64,000 bases of DNA, from contig CM055907.1 of the NCBI GenBank assembly GCA_029582155.1, forward strand, positions 28,261,932 through 28,325,931, read 5' to 3'. Positions 11,356-26,792 of this stretch are shown in pieces (positions within the stretch are counted from its first letter, which is position 1; every line of letters starts with the position of its first letter). The position numbers and the translations under genes are program-made. This DNA is from Panopea generosa. Taxonomy: Eukaryota; Mollusca; Bivalvia; Adapedonta; Hiatellidae. The notes under the pieces were generated by a model that was not told the origin of the DNA, did no database searches, and worked only from the letters and a program-made list of their open reading frames with translations.

Positions 11356-13210
11356 ACACCTGTAACTGACCATACTGGACACTATACATGAAATATTGTC
11401 GGTAAGGTGTCTCTTTATGGTCAAACGAAAACACCCTTGTCGTTCTAGTATGACAACTGTACTGTACTTCATGACTTAGAGGTGGACGTTATCGAAATGT
11501 ATCAGATGTGGATTTCATGACGTATTTTTATATTTTAAAACAATGACAAAAATATAAAACGTGGGAGAAATACATGGCATCACTTTTTATGTAGAGTAAG
11601 GAGGGATGTATATTGATCATGAACATTAGAATAACTTGTTTCATCTATTTGGTTAAAACTAGTAAATGTCATGCTTTAGTATAGCATATACCTATGGAAG
11701 TACAGGACCCCGCAAGTAAAATACACACCCTCTTATCTTTCATTGCACTTTCCAATCTATAAAAGTGGCGGTTGATGTTCCGGAGATTTCGTGGTCAGTG
11801 TTCTAGTATTTAATACCAGTGTTCAGAATAATTTAACATTAACACTGAGTAACTGATTTCTTTATACATTTTATTTTCTTTATATGTATCATAAAAACGG
11901 CAGATAAAACGGTCCAGATGATAAACGTGACTATTTATATTCACACCAGACGGTTTCATAAGCATGGTATATAAACACTTCACCTGTAACGTTGTCTCTA
12001 TCTATCTTAATGATTAAAACGAATGCAGATGAAGGAGAAGTGTCCACGATACATGACACATATTAGAGATCCGGATGAATTACTGACGTCCATCGTCAAG
12101 TAAAACTTATCCTTAAAATAAGAAGAAACATCTAGAATCATTTAACAGTATTTTGTGTTCCGCATCTCATGACTCTACATGTGGAATGGACATTAACAGG
12201 CTACTGTAATGGGCATTTATCAACATTATTACTCAATCATTTGAAACTCCATTATTGTACAGATACATCCAGATGATGGTCCAAGAGGATGGCTGAGAAA
12301 GATGTCATGGTGGATTTAATGAAATATATAGGAACAAAGACTGGCATTAATTTCCATAAACATCCACGAGATAAGTTCAGCTATTAGTGGCAGCAACTCA
12401 AACGCATATTTGTTCAAGCTTGTAAACCTAGGAGCGATGTATGATTTATTTGTTGTCACTTCACGAATGCAGCTATTGTACTGCATACTGATTGGTTACT
12501 TTGTTTTATATATGGTAATTACAAACTCTTAAGATAAATGTATTTACGTCGTATTGCCTTTTTTTTTTAAATGATGTATAGCCCGTGTATGTTGGTGTCT
12601 ACTGTTTTAATATTGATGCATCTGCAATGTTTTTGTGGGGGGTTTTATGTGCATACATATATAACATTGTGTTTATGTTAGATCACATGTTTTAAAGATT
12701 AAAGTTACTTTATTAAAGAAACACATTGCTTCATTAAGTCACTCCAAAGTTACTTCCAAATATATATAAACATATATCTCTGATTTTATTGATTTTTTAT
12801 AATACATGTATTTATATTATTTTTTATGTATTTCTAGCATACTATAGAGATTGTTTATCCCTTTTTTGTTAATTACAACATTAATGTAATACTTCCGAAT
12901 ATACCAGGTTGAATACGGAAGAATTATGTTTGAAACACATTTTCAAAAACATCTTAATAGTGAAATTGTTGATTAGAAAATATATACCACTTTAAATGAC
13001 CATCAACTGCAGTATTCAAATGTTATAATTTCAATTTCAACATTATCAAATATTAACTGTGCGATTGAAATAATGTTAAAATCAATCATTTCGGTGATCT
13101 TCGATATAATTGTAATGACTTAAAAAAACCACCTCATTTATATAGCTTGTATAATATGCATTGTTTTGGGGGTTTTTTGTGTCAATTATTTGTACGGTTT
13201 GTTGGGAGAT
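11356..13210. other. AT-rich stretch with no recognised gene
   Basis: Short chance ORFs only. No identifiable repeat or RNA. Confidence 0.5.
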
Positions 13211-13213
13211 CCC

Positions 13214-13244
<31 letters not shown>

Positions 13245-13252
13245 ACACACAC
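13211..13252. repeat. Microsatellite C20 plus (AC)11
   Basis: A run of 20 C is followed directly by about 11 AC dinucleotides. Confidence 0.97.
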
Positions 13253-13259
13253 AGACCTA

Positions 13260-14589
13260 TTACGGGGTGAATAAAATTTTTGGTGACTGAAATTAAAAAA
13301 GAAACTGTGCGATTGAAAATGAATACACATTTAGCTCTGTTACCATATTGTGAATAGTATGTGAAGTTTTATAACACGTTTTAATTGTAAAAAAGAAAAC
13401 GATATTCACAAGTGAAACAAACACCAGCCATCATTTATGTATATAGTGCTAGTACAAATTGACTTAAACTATAAGAACAAATTTAAATAATCTTCAATTA
13501 TTTTGTGAAACTACGTAAATCGATACTGTATGTTTTAAATATAATAATCATAAACAGAACCAGTGTAAGTAGTTCACCTTGTGGAACATGATGTATGTAA
13601 GTTTCATTAACAAACGTAATAAGAGAGAACTACAAACAACAGAAGCTACAATACCTTGTCATGGAATCTAATCCGCCACGATGCCATTGTTATAGGTAAT
13701 GAAAAGCTGTTTAAAGGATTCACTTTACAGTGTTGGATTTCAAAGTGAAAACAAAAAACACAATGTCCAGGTGTATTATCAGTTACATCCTTTTATTTTT
13801 CATTAACTGGGCGTAGTCCTTTGTAGCTTTCCACCGCAACGAAATAATCGAAATTCCAACTGATGTTACGAATCAAAATCCAATTGTAACATATTTCATC
13901 TCTCCATTAGAAGAAGCTCATTTTAAAAACGCACTTAAGTCCAGTTTTATGTTTTAATTGATTTGTAATTAAGTTATAACGTGACATGTGTGTTTTATTC
14001 TAAATAAAAACTGGTTACGTATTCACCAGCGTAACTGTATGACATACCAGTAAATGTTCATTAAGAGCTAACGGACCACGCTTGAGTTCTCATAAAATTT
14101 TAATGACGTTCCGTAAGACAACTTGTTGACAGTGCATTGTGTTTTAAGACTGATGTTTAATTAAGGCAAGCCATTGGCGTGGTGATAACTCGAGATAAAA
14201 CAGTGACCAGATATACCTGTTAACTCAGAATATCGTGGGGTTGTGAAGTGTTTGGGGTAATATATCAATGACAGTTTGGACAAGTCAAATACCCGGTGGT
14301 CAACAAAATCAAGCATCAACTATATACATGTATGAGGTTGCCAACAGATTCACGTTATTTGTTCAACCATACAGTAGGTTAATTCAAAAAGACAGTGTGT
14401 GATTTATTGTATATGTTTTCTAAATTGTAAATGTATTAATAATATGAATGCAAATACTTTGCCATTAGTAATGCCCGCAATGAGATAGGTTTAAGAATTT
14501 GGAAAAATCGAATTTTTAAACTTAAAAAAACAGTATCTGTATAATGTTCCGCACGGAATCAACTGAAGCAGGAAAGAATCGCATATGAC
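13260..14589. other. AT-rich stretch with no recognised gene
   Basis: No gene, RNA or repeat signal recognised. Confidence 0.5.
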
Positions 14590-14609
14590 GAGAGAGAGAG
14601 AGAGAGAGA
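14590..14609. repeat. (GA)10 microsatellite
   Basis: Uninterrupted GA dinucleotides. Confidence 0.95.
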
Positions 14610-16444
14610 CATATAGAACGGAAAGCAAACCACACAAAATAACAAGGATAATGTAATGATAGCAAAGCAAAACATAAAAAAATGTTTCTACAGAAAAGGG
14701 TAGAATTTAAAGGTTAAAGGACAAAACCGCATATACAGTACAGTTACACACAAACAACAACAAACTGTGCAGTGAACAATGTATAAACTCTTTTGAACAT
14801 AAAATGTACATTTTATTTTACTAAGTATATGCCAAGTTCGTTCGTCTCTTAATGACAGCCACGCTAATGAGTTACAATATATTACGCAAAGTAATATCCA
14901 AGGCAGAATTGAAGTTTGTTGCAAATTTACAGTAATTAACGAAAAACTATCACCAGGCTACTCTCACCTCAGTTTTCGATGATACGTTTGTTTTTAATGA
15001 GATTGTAAACAATCAAAACATAGATTCTTTGGTATGCGTGAGCAGATTGACCGATTGGCAGTTACAATATTAAGACGAATTGTTATGTCGATATAAAACA
15101 TGATTTTTGTTTTTGGTATAATTGATTGTGTAGTAAAAGATAGATGTACAAGGCGAAGTCAAGCGTAGTCATTCTTTAACATATAACTTAAATAAATAAT
15201 ACAAATATCTAACGATAATAAACTTATAGCATTTTTATATTGCTTTTTTTATCAATATAACTTTAGACATATCCTATCCAACGGTGAAACATTACAGAAC
15301 TGGGGAACGTTTATCTTTCATTTACAGCGAGGCTCCGTTCCGAAATGTTAACATTGACATCGCAATCTCAACCTTCAGTTATGTTATTGAAAAACATTTC
15401 GTTTAAAAAATGACACATCTTTCTTAATAATTCTTAAACACAATAAGTATTTGTTTTAACCCTTTGGTAGCGAAATCATTAAACGTGTCATTTTTCGGAG
15501 TACTTAAGCGCGTGCATAAATAAGAATGAATTTCAAAAGGCGATAATGAAATTAATGATTTTTGTAAATTACCATACAAAAACGTTTTATAACTTCAAAG
15601 AATTGGTATCATTATATATTATATCAGTCTATGGGTCCGCTTCATGAACTCGTCAAGTCTAGCTGTTTTAAGCAAACGTCAAGCCACTGATCAACAATTA
15701 AATACAGAACATGTCATGGCATCTATGATTAAATATAATACAGTTAAGTTGGTTGCCGCAATTTTACTACATGCCTTTCTTATATACCAATTTTTCGTAA
15801 CATGCACGTACATGCACAAATGTCTTTACAAACAGTCTTGTACCATATTTTTCTGGTTTACGAATAATGTAACCATCCTACATGTTATAACTTTCATAGA
15901 AATGTCAAAATGAAGTTAACCATCATAGATATTTGATATCCTGCTAGAAATACTTTTTGACACATCGTGAATCTAAGAGTTTGTAATGTACCGGAGGCAC
16001 TACAAATTGAAGATTGCAAATATTGGTGTTAGTTTTAATTGACTCTTTGCCTGAAGCTACTTTCTAAATGTTATCTGTTCGTTTCCATTCCATCGATGGC
16101 AAAGTACTTGTAAGATATATATTAGATAAACTTTACTATTGAATAATGACCATTGTTTCAAATAACATATAGTTTCTAAACACTAATACAAAGTTTGTCA
16201 GTTGTTTTCATCGTGCATGTGGTATATGAACCAGTCATTTATATATGTTGAGGTAAAGTTTTGTCATAATATTGTCAATAATTATACATGTACTAACAAA
16301 AATAAAAATAAAAGATAAAATCAAAGTATTAAAATGTCTGGTGAAAAGTCACATTTATAGCAAGAATCAGTCGCATGCCTAGTGACAATGCCTGTGCTAA
16401 CGAATATATGGTATAGGTATTATATAGGCATAGTTTTTCTTATC
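14610..16444. other. AT-rich stretch with no recognised gene
   Basis: Only short ORFs, the longest being 89 codons at 15644-15913 (plus). That ORF has no recognisable domain and a hydrophobic middle typical of chance AT-rich translation. Confidence 0.5.
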
Positions 16445-16612
16445 CAACCAAAGGGCCATTTAACTAAGTGGCCAAGACGTACATATGCTAGGGAGTAAGA
16501 CAACACCAATAAGGTTGTTGCTTTGGCTAATCATCCTGACGGGTAAAGAACGAGGTTCAACCATTACCCAGGTTTACGCTCTCCACGTTCTTCTTTTCCT
16601 ATTGATTGTTCA
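16445..16612 (+). mobile_element. Possible decayed tRNA-derived SINE
   Basis: An A-box-like TTTAACTAAGTGG at about 16459 and a B-box-like GAGGTTCAACCATTACCC at about 16551 occur in the right order, but their spacing (about 95 bp) is longer than in a tRNA. No tail or target-site duplication was found. Confidence 0.3.
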
Positions 16613-17749
16613 GAGACAATGACCCCTACCCTCATTTCTTCTGTACGTATTGTACATTTATAAATTGTATTTTGTACGCTAATGTGTTCACGCTTCTTTG
16701 CGACTCTATCCATTAAATGCCAAGCCTTCTATTGGTAAAATATGTTTTTTATATTTACTATCCCTTATTCTATTTACCAAATCTATATATAACGTCCAAT
16801 AATTAAAACAACATTGATCACCGTTAAATGATGCATGTATTTATACAAAATTAAGTTTTATCCCTTACCTGATTAAGGTCCCACAGACTGGAACGCCTAT
16901 ATCCGATTCTAGGCGGAGGATAATTCGTCAAGCTTATAGCCATCACTTTAAACGTCCTAGTTAGTCACTTATAGATACCACTGGACAAATTTGAATAAGG
17001 TTGTGCTACTCTTATAATATATGTTATCGCTCCTATTTTATTACATTTACTTATTCAAGAAAGTAACAATTGATACAGTTTACATTAACTTTTGTTACAC
17101 TATCAATATCTTTTATCGTACGTATCTTCTCTTATTAACCTTATTTTTTTATTGTCCAATTAGCATCAATCACACTTTCCTGTTGACAATCTGCCACTGT
17201 ATCCTTACATAAGTCACATGAATCTTTAGTAATATTTTACATCGTGCTACTAATGTCTAACATGTGTTCTGCTTTTAAATCATATGTGAAATGTATATTG
17301 CAGTAACATTAGCTAATACTATGTAAAGAACTAAAAGTCTTGTACGATATGTCCTGAAGACACATAGTCACTCTTATGTGAGATGTGTGGATGATTATGA
17401 CGTAAGTGACAGGCGTATATCACATAAAGCATTGTTAACGACAAGTGGTCAAAACTTTGGACACATTTTGATGAACGACCTTTTCGAAGCTGCAGGTAAA
17501 CAAAATAAAACACACTGATAAACGAACAGTCGGTGTCAGACTATAAATTGATATAAAATCATGTTTAGTTTTCTTAATGTGTTGGCTCGCACTGTCTGGA
17601 TATTTGTCGCATATCTGTATTGACTAATACATAGTTATACATTTATGCACTAGTACAATGATATTTACACACTAATACAATAATAGTTATATTATCCATT
17701 ATACATTTTTATATAGCAAGACGTTATTGTAAGGAATATAATGTTGATA
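16613..17749. other. AT-rich stretch with no recognised gene
   Basis: No gene, RNA or repeat signal recognised. Confidence 0.5.
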
Positions 17750-17848
17750 TTTCACACCAGAGGCTTAGGGTTCAATCCCAATTCCGGCCCGACACCCAGT
17801 ACAGGTTCTTTCTTAGTAATCGAACTAAAATACATTACTATAAATAGA
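17750..17848 (+). mobile_element. tRNA-derived SINE fragment, family 3
   Basis: CACCAGAGGCTTAGGGTTCA with a good B box (GGGTTCAATCCCA) is followed by an ACAGGTTCTTTC body and an ATCGAACTAAAATACATTA ending. The block order matches 6971-7132. It abuts the second 43-bp array. Confidence 0.6.
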
Positions 17849-17945
17849 TTAATACTATGGTATTTATACATTATACACTAATATGGTATTAACATATTAT
17901 ACACTATAATAATAATAACATTTATACGTAATAAATACTGATATA

Positions 17946-20900
17946 ATAGTGTGTGTAGTGTATCCTGTAACAACGGTACAATGGTAACAACATAATTGAG
18001 TGTGTACAGTATATCCTGTAACAATGGTAAATTTATAATAGTGTGTTAACAGTATATTCTGTACCAATGGTAACAATATAATATTGTGTGAACAGTATAT
18101 CCTGTAACAACGGTAATTATATAACAGTGTGTGTACATTATATCCTTTAACAATGGTAACAATATAATAGTGTGTGTACAGTATATCCGTAACAATGATA
18201 ACTATACAAAAGTGTGTGTACAGTATATCGTGTAACAATGGTAACAAAATAATAGTGTGTGTATAGTATATCCTGTAAAAATGATAACAATATAATAGTG
18301 TGTGTACAGTATATCCTGTAACAACGGTAACTATATAATAGTGTGTGGACAGTATATCCTGTAACAATGGTAACTATATAATAGTGTGTGTGCAGTATAT
18401 CCTGTAACAAAGATAACTATATAAAAGTGTGTGAACAGTATATCCTGTAACAATGGAAATTATATAATAGTGTGTGTACAGTATATCTTTTAACAATGGT
18501 AACTATAGAACAGTGTGTGTACAGTATATCCTGTAACAATGGTAACTATATAATAGAGTGTGTACAGTATATCCTGTAACAATGGTAACTATATACTAGT
18601 GTATATACAGTATATCCTTTAGCAACGATAACTATATAACAGTGTGTGTACTGTATATCCTTTAACAATGTTAACAATATAACAGTGTGTGTACAATTTA
18701 TCCTGTAACAATGGTAACAATATAGTAGTGTGTGAACAGTATATTCTGTAACAATGGTAACTATATAATAGTGTGTGTACAGTATGTCCTGTAACAATGG
18801 TAACTATATAATGGTGTGTGTACAGTATATCCTGTAACAATGGTAACTATATAATAGTGTGTGTACAGTATATCATGTAACAATGGTAACTATATAATAG
18901 TGTGTGTACAGTATATCATGTAACAACGGTAATTATATAATAGTGTGTATACTGTATATCATGTAACAATGGTAACTTCATAATAGTGTGTGAACAGTAT
19001 ATCATGTAACAATGGTAACTTCATAATAGTGTGTGCACAGTATATCCTGTAACAATGGTAACAATATAATAGTGTGTGTACAGTATATCATGTAACAATG
19101 GTAAAAATATAATAGTGTGTGTACAGTATATCATGTAACAATGGTAACAATATAATAGTGTGTGTACAGTATATCATGTAACAATGGTAACTACATAGTA
19201 GTGTGTGAACAGTATATCATGTAACAATGGTAACAATATAATAGTGTGTGCACAGTATATCATGTAACAATGGTAACAATATAATAGTGTGTGTACAGTT
19301 TATCCTGTAACAATATAATAGTGTGTGTACTCTTTATCCAGTAACAATGGAAAATATATAACAGTGTATGTACAGTATATCATATAACAATGGTAACAAT
19401 ATAATAGTGTGTGTACAGTTTATCCTGTAACAATATAATAGTGTGTGTACTCTATATCCTGTAACAATGGAAACTATATAACAGTAAATGTACAGTATAT
19501 CATGTAACAATGGTTACTATATAATAGAGTGCGTACAGTTTATTCTGTAACAATGGTAACTATATAATAGTGTGTTTACAGTATATCCTTTAACAATGGA
19601 AACTGTATAATATAGTGTGTGCAGTATATCGTTTAACAATGGTAACAATATAATAGTGTGCGTACAGTATATTCTGTAACAATTGTAACTATATAATAAT
19701 GTGTGTACAGTATATCCTGTAACAATGGTAACTTTATAATAGTGTGTTAACAGTATATCCTGTACCAATGGTAACAATATAATAGTATGTCAACAGTGTA
19801 TCCTGTAACAACGGTAACTATATAACAGTGTGTGTGCATTATATCCTTAAACAATGGTTACAATATAATAGTGTGTGAACAGTATATTCTGTAACAATGG
19901 TAACTATATAATAGTGTTTGTACAGTATATCCTGTAACAATGGTAACAATATAGTAGTGTGTGAACAGTATATTCTGTAACAATGGTTACTATATAATAG
20001 TGTTTGTACAGAATGTCCTGTAACAATAGTAACTATATAATAGTGTGTGTACAGTATATCCTGTAACAATGCTAACTATATAATAGAGTGTGTACAGTAT
20101 GTCCTTTAACAATGGTAACTATACAATAGTGTGTGTACAGTATATCATGTAACAATGGTAACTACATAATAGTGTGTGTACGGTATATCATGTAACAATG
20201 GAAACAATATAATAGTGTGTGTACAGTTTATCCTGTAATAATATAATAGTGTGTGTACTCTTTATCCAGTAACAATGGAAACTATATAACAGTGTGTGTA
20301 AAGTATATCATGTAACAATGGTAACAATATTATAGTGTGTGTACAGTATATCATGTAACAATGGTAACTATATAATAGTGTGTGTACAGTTTATTCTGTA
20401 ACAATTGTAACTATATAATAGTGTGTGTACAGTTTATTCTGTAGCAATGGTAACTATATAATAGTGTGTGTACATTATATCCTTAAACAATGGTAACTTT
20501 ATAATAGAGTGTGTACAGTTTATTCTGTAACAATGGTAACTATATAATAGTGTGTGTACAGTATATTCTGTAACAATGGAAACTATATAACAGTGTATGT
20601 ACAGTATATCATGTAACAATATTAACTATATAATAGAGTGTGTACAGTTTATTCTGTATCAATGGTAACAATATAATAGTGTGTGTACAGTATATCCTTT
20701 AACAATGGAAACTATATAATATAGTGTGTACAGTATATACTTTAACAATGGTAACAATATAATAGTGTGTGTACAGTATATTCTGTAACAATTGTAACTA
20801 TATAATAGTGTGTGTACAGTATATCCTGTAACAATGGTAACTTTATAATAGTATGTTAACAGTATATCCTGTACCAATGGTAACAATATAATAGTGTGTC

Positions 20901-23900
20901 AACAGTATATCTTGTAACAACGGTAACTATATAACAGTGTGTGTGCATTATATCCTTAAACAATGGTAACAATATAATAGTTTGTGAACAGTATATTTTG
21001 TAACAATGGTTACTATATAATAGTGTATGTACAGTATATCCTGTAACAATGGTAACAATATGATAGTGTGTGTACAGTATATCCTGTAACAACGTTAAAT
21101 ATATGACAGTGTGTGTACATTATATCCTTTAACAATGGTAACAATATATTAGTGTGTGAACAGTATATCCTGTAGCAATGGTAACTATATAAGAGAGTGT
21201 GTACAGTATATCCTTTAACAATGGTAACTTTATAACAGTGTATGAACAATATATCCTCTAACAATGGTAACAATATAATGATGTGTGTACAGTTTATCCT
21301 GTTACAATGGTAACTTTATAATAGTGTGTATACAGTTGATTCTGTAACACTGGGAACTATATAAGAGTGTGTGTACAATATAACCTGTATAATGATAACT
21401 ATATAAGAGTGTGTGAACAGTATATCATGTAACAATGGAAACTATATAATAGTGTGTGTACAGTATATCCTTTTAACAATGTTTACATTATAACAGTGTG
21501 TGTTAAGTATATCCTGTAACAATGGTAACAATATGATATTGTGTGAACAGTATAACCTGTAACAATAATAACTGTATAATAGTGTTTTTACAGTATGACC
21601 TGTAACAAAGGTAACTATATAATAGTGTGTGTACAGTATATCCTTTTAACAATGTTAACATTATAACAGTGTGTGTACAGTATATCCTGTAACAACGGTA
21701 ACAATATAATATTGTGTGAACAGTATATCCTGTAACAATAATAGCTATATAATAGTGTTTTACAGTATGTCCTGTAACAAAGGTAACTATAAAATAGTGT
21801 GTGTACAGTATATCCTGTAACAAAGGCAACTATATAATATTGTGAGTACAGTATATCCTGTAGCAATGGTAACTTTATAATAGAGTGTGTACAGTATGTC
21901 CTTTGACAATGGTTACTATATAATAGTGTGTGTTCAGTATATCTTGTAACAATGGTAACTATATAAGAGTGTGTGTACAGTATATCATGTAACAATGGTA
22001 AGTATATAATAGTGTGTGTACAGTATATCCTGTAACAATGGTAACTATATAATAGTGTGTGTACAGCATATCATGTAACAATGGTAACTATACAAGAGTG
22101 TGTGTACAGTTTATCATGTAACAATGGTAACAATATAGTAGTGTGTGTACAGTATATCATGTAACAATGGTAACTATATAGTAGTGTGTGTACAGTATAT
22201 CATGTAACAATGGTAACTATGTAGTAGTGTGTGTACATTATATCATGTAACAATGGTAACTATATAATAGTGTGTGTACATTATATCATGTAACAATGGT
22301 AACTATATAATAGTGTGTGTACAGTATATCATGTAACAATGGTAACTATAAAATAGTGTGTGTACAATATATCAAGTAACAATGGTAACTTTATAATAGT
22401 GTGTGTACAGCATATCATGTAATAATGATAACTATATAATAGTTTGTGTATTTTATATCATAAAACAATGGTAACTATATAATAGTGTCAGTACAGTTTA
22501 TCCTTTAACAATGGTAACTATATAACAGTGTGTGTTCAGTATATCCTTTGACAATGGTAACTTTATAATACTATGTGTACAGTATATCCTGTAACAATGG
22601 TAACTATATGAAAGTGTGTATACATTATGTCGTTTAACAATGGTAACAATATAAAAGTGTATGTACAGTATATCCTGGAACAAGGTTAACAATATAATAG
22701 TGTGTGAACAGTATATCCTGTAACAATGGTACCAATATAATAGTGTTTGAACAGTAAATCTTTTAACAATGGTAACAATATAATAGTGTGTGTACAGTTT
22801 ATCCTGTAACAATGGTTAAATTATAATAGTTTGTGTACAGTATATCCAGTAAGAATGGTAACATTATAATAGTGTGTGTGCAGTATATCCTGTAACAATG
22901 GTAACAATAAAATAGTGTGTGTACAGTTTATCCTTTAACAATGGTAAGAATATAATAGTATGTGTACAGTATATCCTGTAACAATGGTAACAATATATGG
23001 GTGTGTGTACAGTATATCCTGGTACAGCGGTAACTTTATAATAGATTGTGTACAGTATATCCTGTAAGAATGGTAACAATATAATAGTGTGTGTACAGTA
23101 TATCCTATAACAATGGTAACTATATAATAGTGTGTGTACCTTATATCCTGTAACAATTGTATCACTGTAATAGTGTGTGTACAGTATAACTTGTAAAAAT
23201 GGTAACAATATAATAGTGTGTGTGCAGTATATCCTGTAACAATGGTAACAATATAATAGTGTTTGAACAGTATATCCTGTAACAATGGTAACAATATAAT
23301 AGTGTGTGTACGGTATATCCTGTAACAATTTTAACTATATAATATTGTGTGTACAGTATATCCTTTAACAATGGTAAAATATAATAATGTGTGTACAGTA
23401 TATCCTGCAACAATGGTAACTATATAATAGTATGTGCACAGTATATCCTGTAACAATCGTAACTATATTATTATGTGTACTGTATATCCTGTAACAATGG
23501 TAACTTTATAAAAGTGCATGTACAGAACATCCTGTAACAATGGTAACAATAAAATAGTGTGTGTGCAGTATATCCTGTAACAATGGTAACTATATAATAG
23601 AGTGTGTACAGTATATCCTGATAGAATGGTAACAATATAATAGTGTGTGTACAGTATATCCTGTAATTATATTAACTATATTATAGTATGTGCACAGTAT
23701 ATCCTTTAGCAATGGTAACTATATAATAGTGTGTGTACAGTATATCCTGTAATAATGGTAACATTATAATAGTATATGAACAGTATATCATGTAACAATG
23801 GTAACAATAAAGCAGTGTGTGAACAGTATATCCTGTAACAATGGTAACTATATAATAGAGTGTGTACAGTATATCCTGTAAGAATGGAAACAATATTATA

Positions 23901-25175
23901 GTGTGTGTACGGTATATCCTGTAACAATGGTAACAATAAAATAGTGTGTTCAGTATATCCTGTAACAATGGAAATAATATAATAGTGTGTGTACAGTATA
24001 TCCTGTAACAATGGTAACAATATGATAGTGTGTGTACGGTATATCATGTTACAATGGTAACTATATAATAGAGTGTGTACAGTATATCATGTAATAATGG
24101 TAACTATATAATAGTGTGTGTACAGTATATCATGTAACAATGGTAACTACATAATAATGTGTGCACAGTATATCCTGTAACAATGGTATCTTTATAATAG
24201 TGTATGTACAGTATATCCTGTAACAATGGTAACCATAAAATAGTGTGTGGACAGTATATCCTGTAACAATGGTAACTATATAATAGAGTGTGTACAGTAT
24301 ATCCTTTAAGAATGGTAACAATAAAATAGTGTGTGTACATTATATCCTGTAACAATGGTAACTATATAAGAGAGTGTGTACAGTATATCATGTAATAATG
24401 GTAACTATATAATAGAGTGTGTACAGTATATCCTGTAAGAATGGTAACAATAAAATAGTGTGTGTACATTATATCCTGTAACAATGGTAACTATATAAGA
24501 GAGTGTGTACATTATATCCTGTAACAATGGTAACTATATAAGAGAGTGTGTACAGTATATCATGTAATAATGGTAACTATATAATAGTATGTGAACAGTA
24601 TATCCTGTAACAATGGTAACAATATAATAGTGTGTGTATTGTATATCCTGTAACAATGGTAACAATGAAATAGTGTGTGTACAGTTTATCCTGTAACAAT
24701 GGTAACAATATAATAGTATGTGTACAGTATATCCTGTAACAATGGTAACAATATTATGGTGTGTGTACAGTATATCCTGTAACAGCGGTAACTATATAAT
24801 AGTGTATGAACAGTATATCCTGTAACAATGGTTACAATGAAATAGTGTGTGTGTACAGTATATCTTGTAACAATGGCAACAATATAATAGTGTATGAACA
24901 GTATATCCTGTAACAATGGTAACTATATAATAGTGTATGAACAGTATATCCTGTAACAATGGTAACTATATAATAGTGTATGAACAGTATATCCTGTAAC
25001 AATGGTTACAATGAAATAGTGTGTGTGTACAGTATATCTTGTAACAATGGCAACAATATAATAGTGTATGAACAGTATATCCTGTAACAATGGTAACTAT
25101 ATAATAGTGTATGAACAGTATATCCTGTAACAATGGTAACAATATAAAAGTTTATGTACAGTGTATCCTGTAACC
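17946..25175. repeat. 43-bp minisatellite, array 2
   Basis: About 168 tandem copies of a 43-bp unit containing ACAGTATATCCTGTAACAAT and TATATAATAGTGTGTGT; for example, ACAGTATATCC starts at 18306 and 18349. The unit is unrelated in sequence to array 1 despite the identical period. Shortened units of about 30 bp (CCTGTAACAATATAATAGTG) recur at about 19304, 19424 and 20232. Blocks of variant units repeat in the same order at 19560-19860 and 20685-20965, and again near 21463 and 21643, which indicates higher-order duplication. The minus strand is open in all frames for up to about 156 codons; I reject these as genes. Confidence 0.97.
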
Positions 25176-25315
25176 TTGGTAACAATATATATACAATTGT
25201 ATTAAAACATCATACATAAATACTATAATTTATGTATAGTTTTGTTATCATTCTATGAGGTTTTGTTATTATTTTTTACCTTAAAGATTATTACAACAAC
25301 TATATAAAAGTCAAA

Positions 25316-26792
25316 TGTGCAAATAATGACACCGTGTTTGGTGTGGACAGATGTCCTCGGCAAACACAGTACTTGTTTCAAACCATACAAAATTTTGTCT
25401 CTATACAAGTATGAGGAATGTAAATAATGACACCGTGTTTGATGTAGATTGATGTCCTCGGCAAACACAGTCCTTGTTTCAAACAATATAATATTATTCA
25501 TCTATACATGTATGAAGAATGTAAATAATGACGCCGTGTATGATGTAAACTGATGTCCTTGTCAACACACAGCCCTTGTTCCAAACCATATAACATTCTT
25601 CCACTATATATGTATTAGTAATGTAAATAATGACATCGTGTTTGATGTAGACTGATGTCCACGGCAAACAGAGTACTTGTTTCAAACCATACAAAATTTT
25701 GTCTCTATACAAGTATGAGGAATGTAAATAATGACACCGTGTTTGATGTAGATTGATGTCCTCGGCAAGCACAGTCCTTGTTTCAAACCATATAACATTA
25801 TTCCTCTATACATGTATGAGGAATGTAAATAATGACACCTTGTTTGATGTAGACTGATGTCCACGGCAAACACAGCGCTGGTTTCAAATCATATAACATT
25901 ATTCCACTATACATGCATGAGGAATGTAAATAATGACACCGTGTTTGATGTGGATTGGTGTCCCCGGCACACACAGTCCTTGTTTCAAACAATATAACAG
26001 TAGTCCTCTATACAGGCATGGGGAATGTGAATAATGACACCATGTATAATGTAGACTGATGTCTTCGGCAAACACAACGCTTCTTTCAAACCATATAACA
26101 CTTTTCCACAATAAATGCAAGGGTAATGTAAGTAATGGCACCGTGATTGATCTGGACTGATGTCCACGGCAAACACAGCGCTTCTTTCAAACCATATAAC
26201 ATTATTCCACTATACATGTATGAGGAATGTAAATAATGACACCATGTTTGATGTGGACTGATGTCCTCGGTAAACACAGCGTTTGTTTTAAACCATATTA
26301 CAGCAGTCCTTTATACATGCTTGGAGAATGCATATTATGACACAATGTTTGCTGTGGACAGATGTCATCGGTAAACACAGCGTTTATTTTAAACCATATT
26401 ACAGTAGTCCTCTATACATGCATGGAGAATGCATATTATGACACAATGTTTGCTGTGGACAGATGTCATCGGTAAACACAGCGCTTGTTTCAAACCATAT
26501 AACATTCTTCCACTATACATGTATAAGAATGTAAATGATAACATCGTGTTTGATGTTGACTGATATCAATGACAAACACAGCTCTTGTTTCAAACCAAAT
26601 CACATTATTCCTTTATACATATTTGAGGAATGTAAATAATGACACCGTGTTTGGTGTCCTCGGCAAACACAGCGCTTGTTTCAAACCATATAACTTTATT
26701 CCATTATACTGTGTGAGGAATTTAAATAATGACACCGTGTTTTATGTTGACTGATGTCCTCGGCAAATACAGCGCTTGTTTCAAACCATATA
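25316..26792. repeat. 101-bp tandem repeat, block I
   Basis: About 14.6 copies of a 101-bp unit. GGAATGTAAATAATGACACC recurs every 101 bp, for example at about 25415 and 25516. Each unit also carries TGATGTCCTCGGCAAACACA and CAAACCATATAACATTATTC. The array starts about 140 bp after array 2 and is interrupted at 26793 by a transposon-like insertion, after which it resumes in phase. Confidence 0.96.

Noticed and set aside
17897..24916. Many Tyr/Ile/His-rich minus-strand ORFs of 60-156 codons
   Set aside because: Same cause: the 43-bp unit of array 2 lacks stops in any minus-strand frame. There are no domain, start-site or splice signals.
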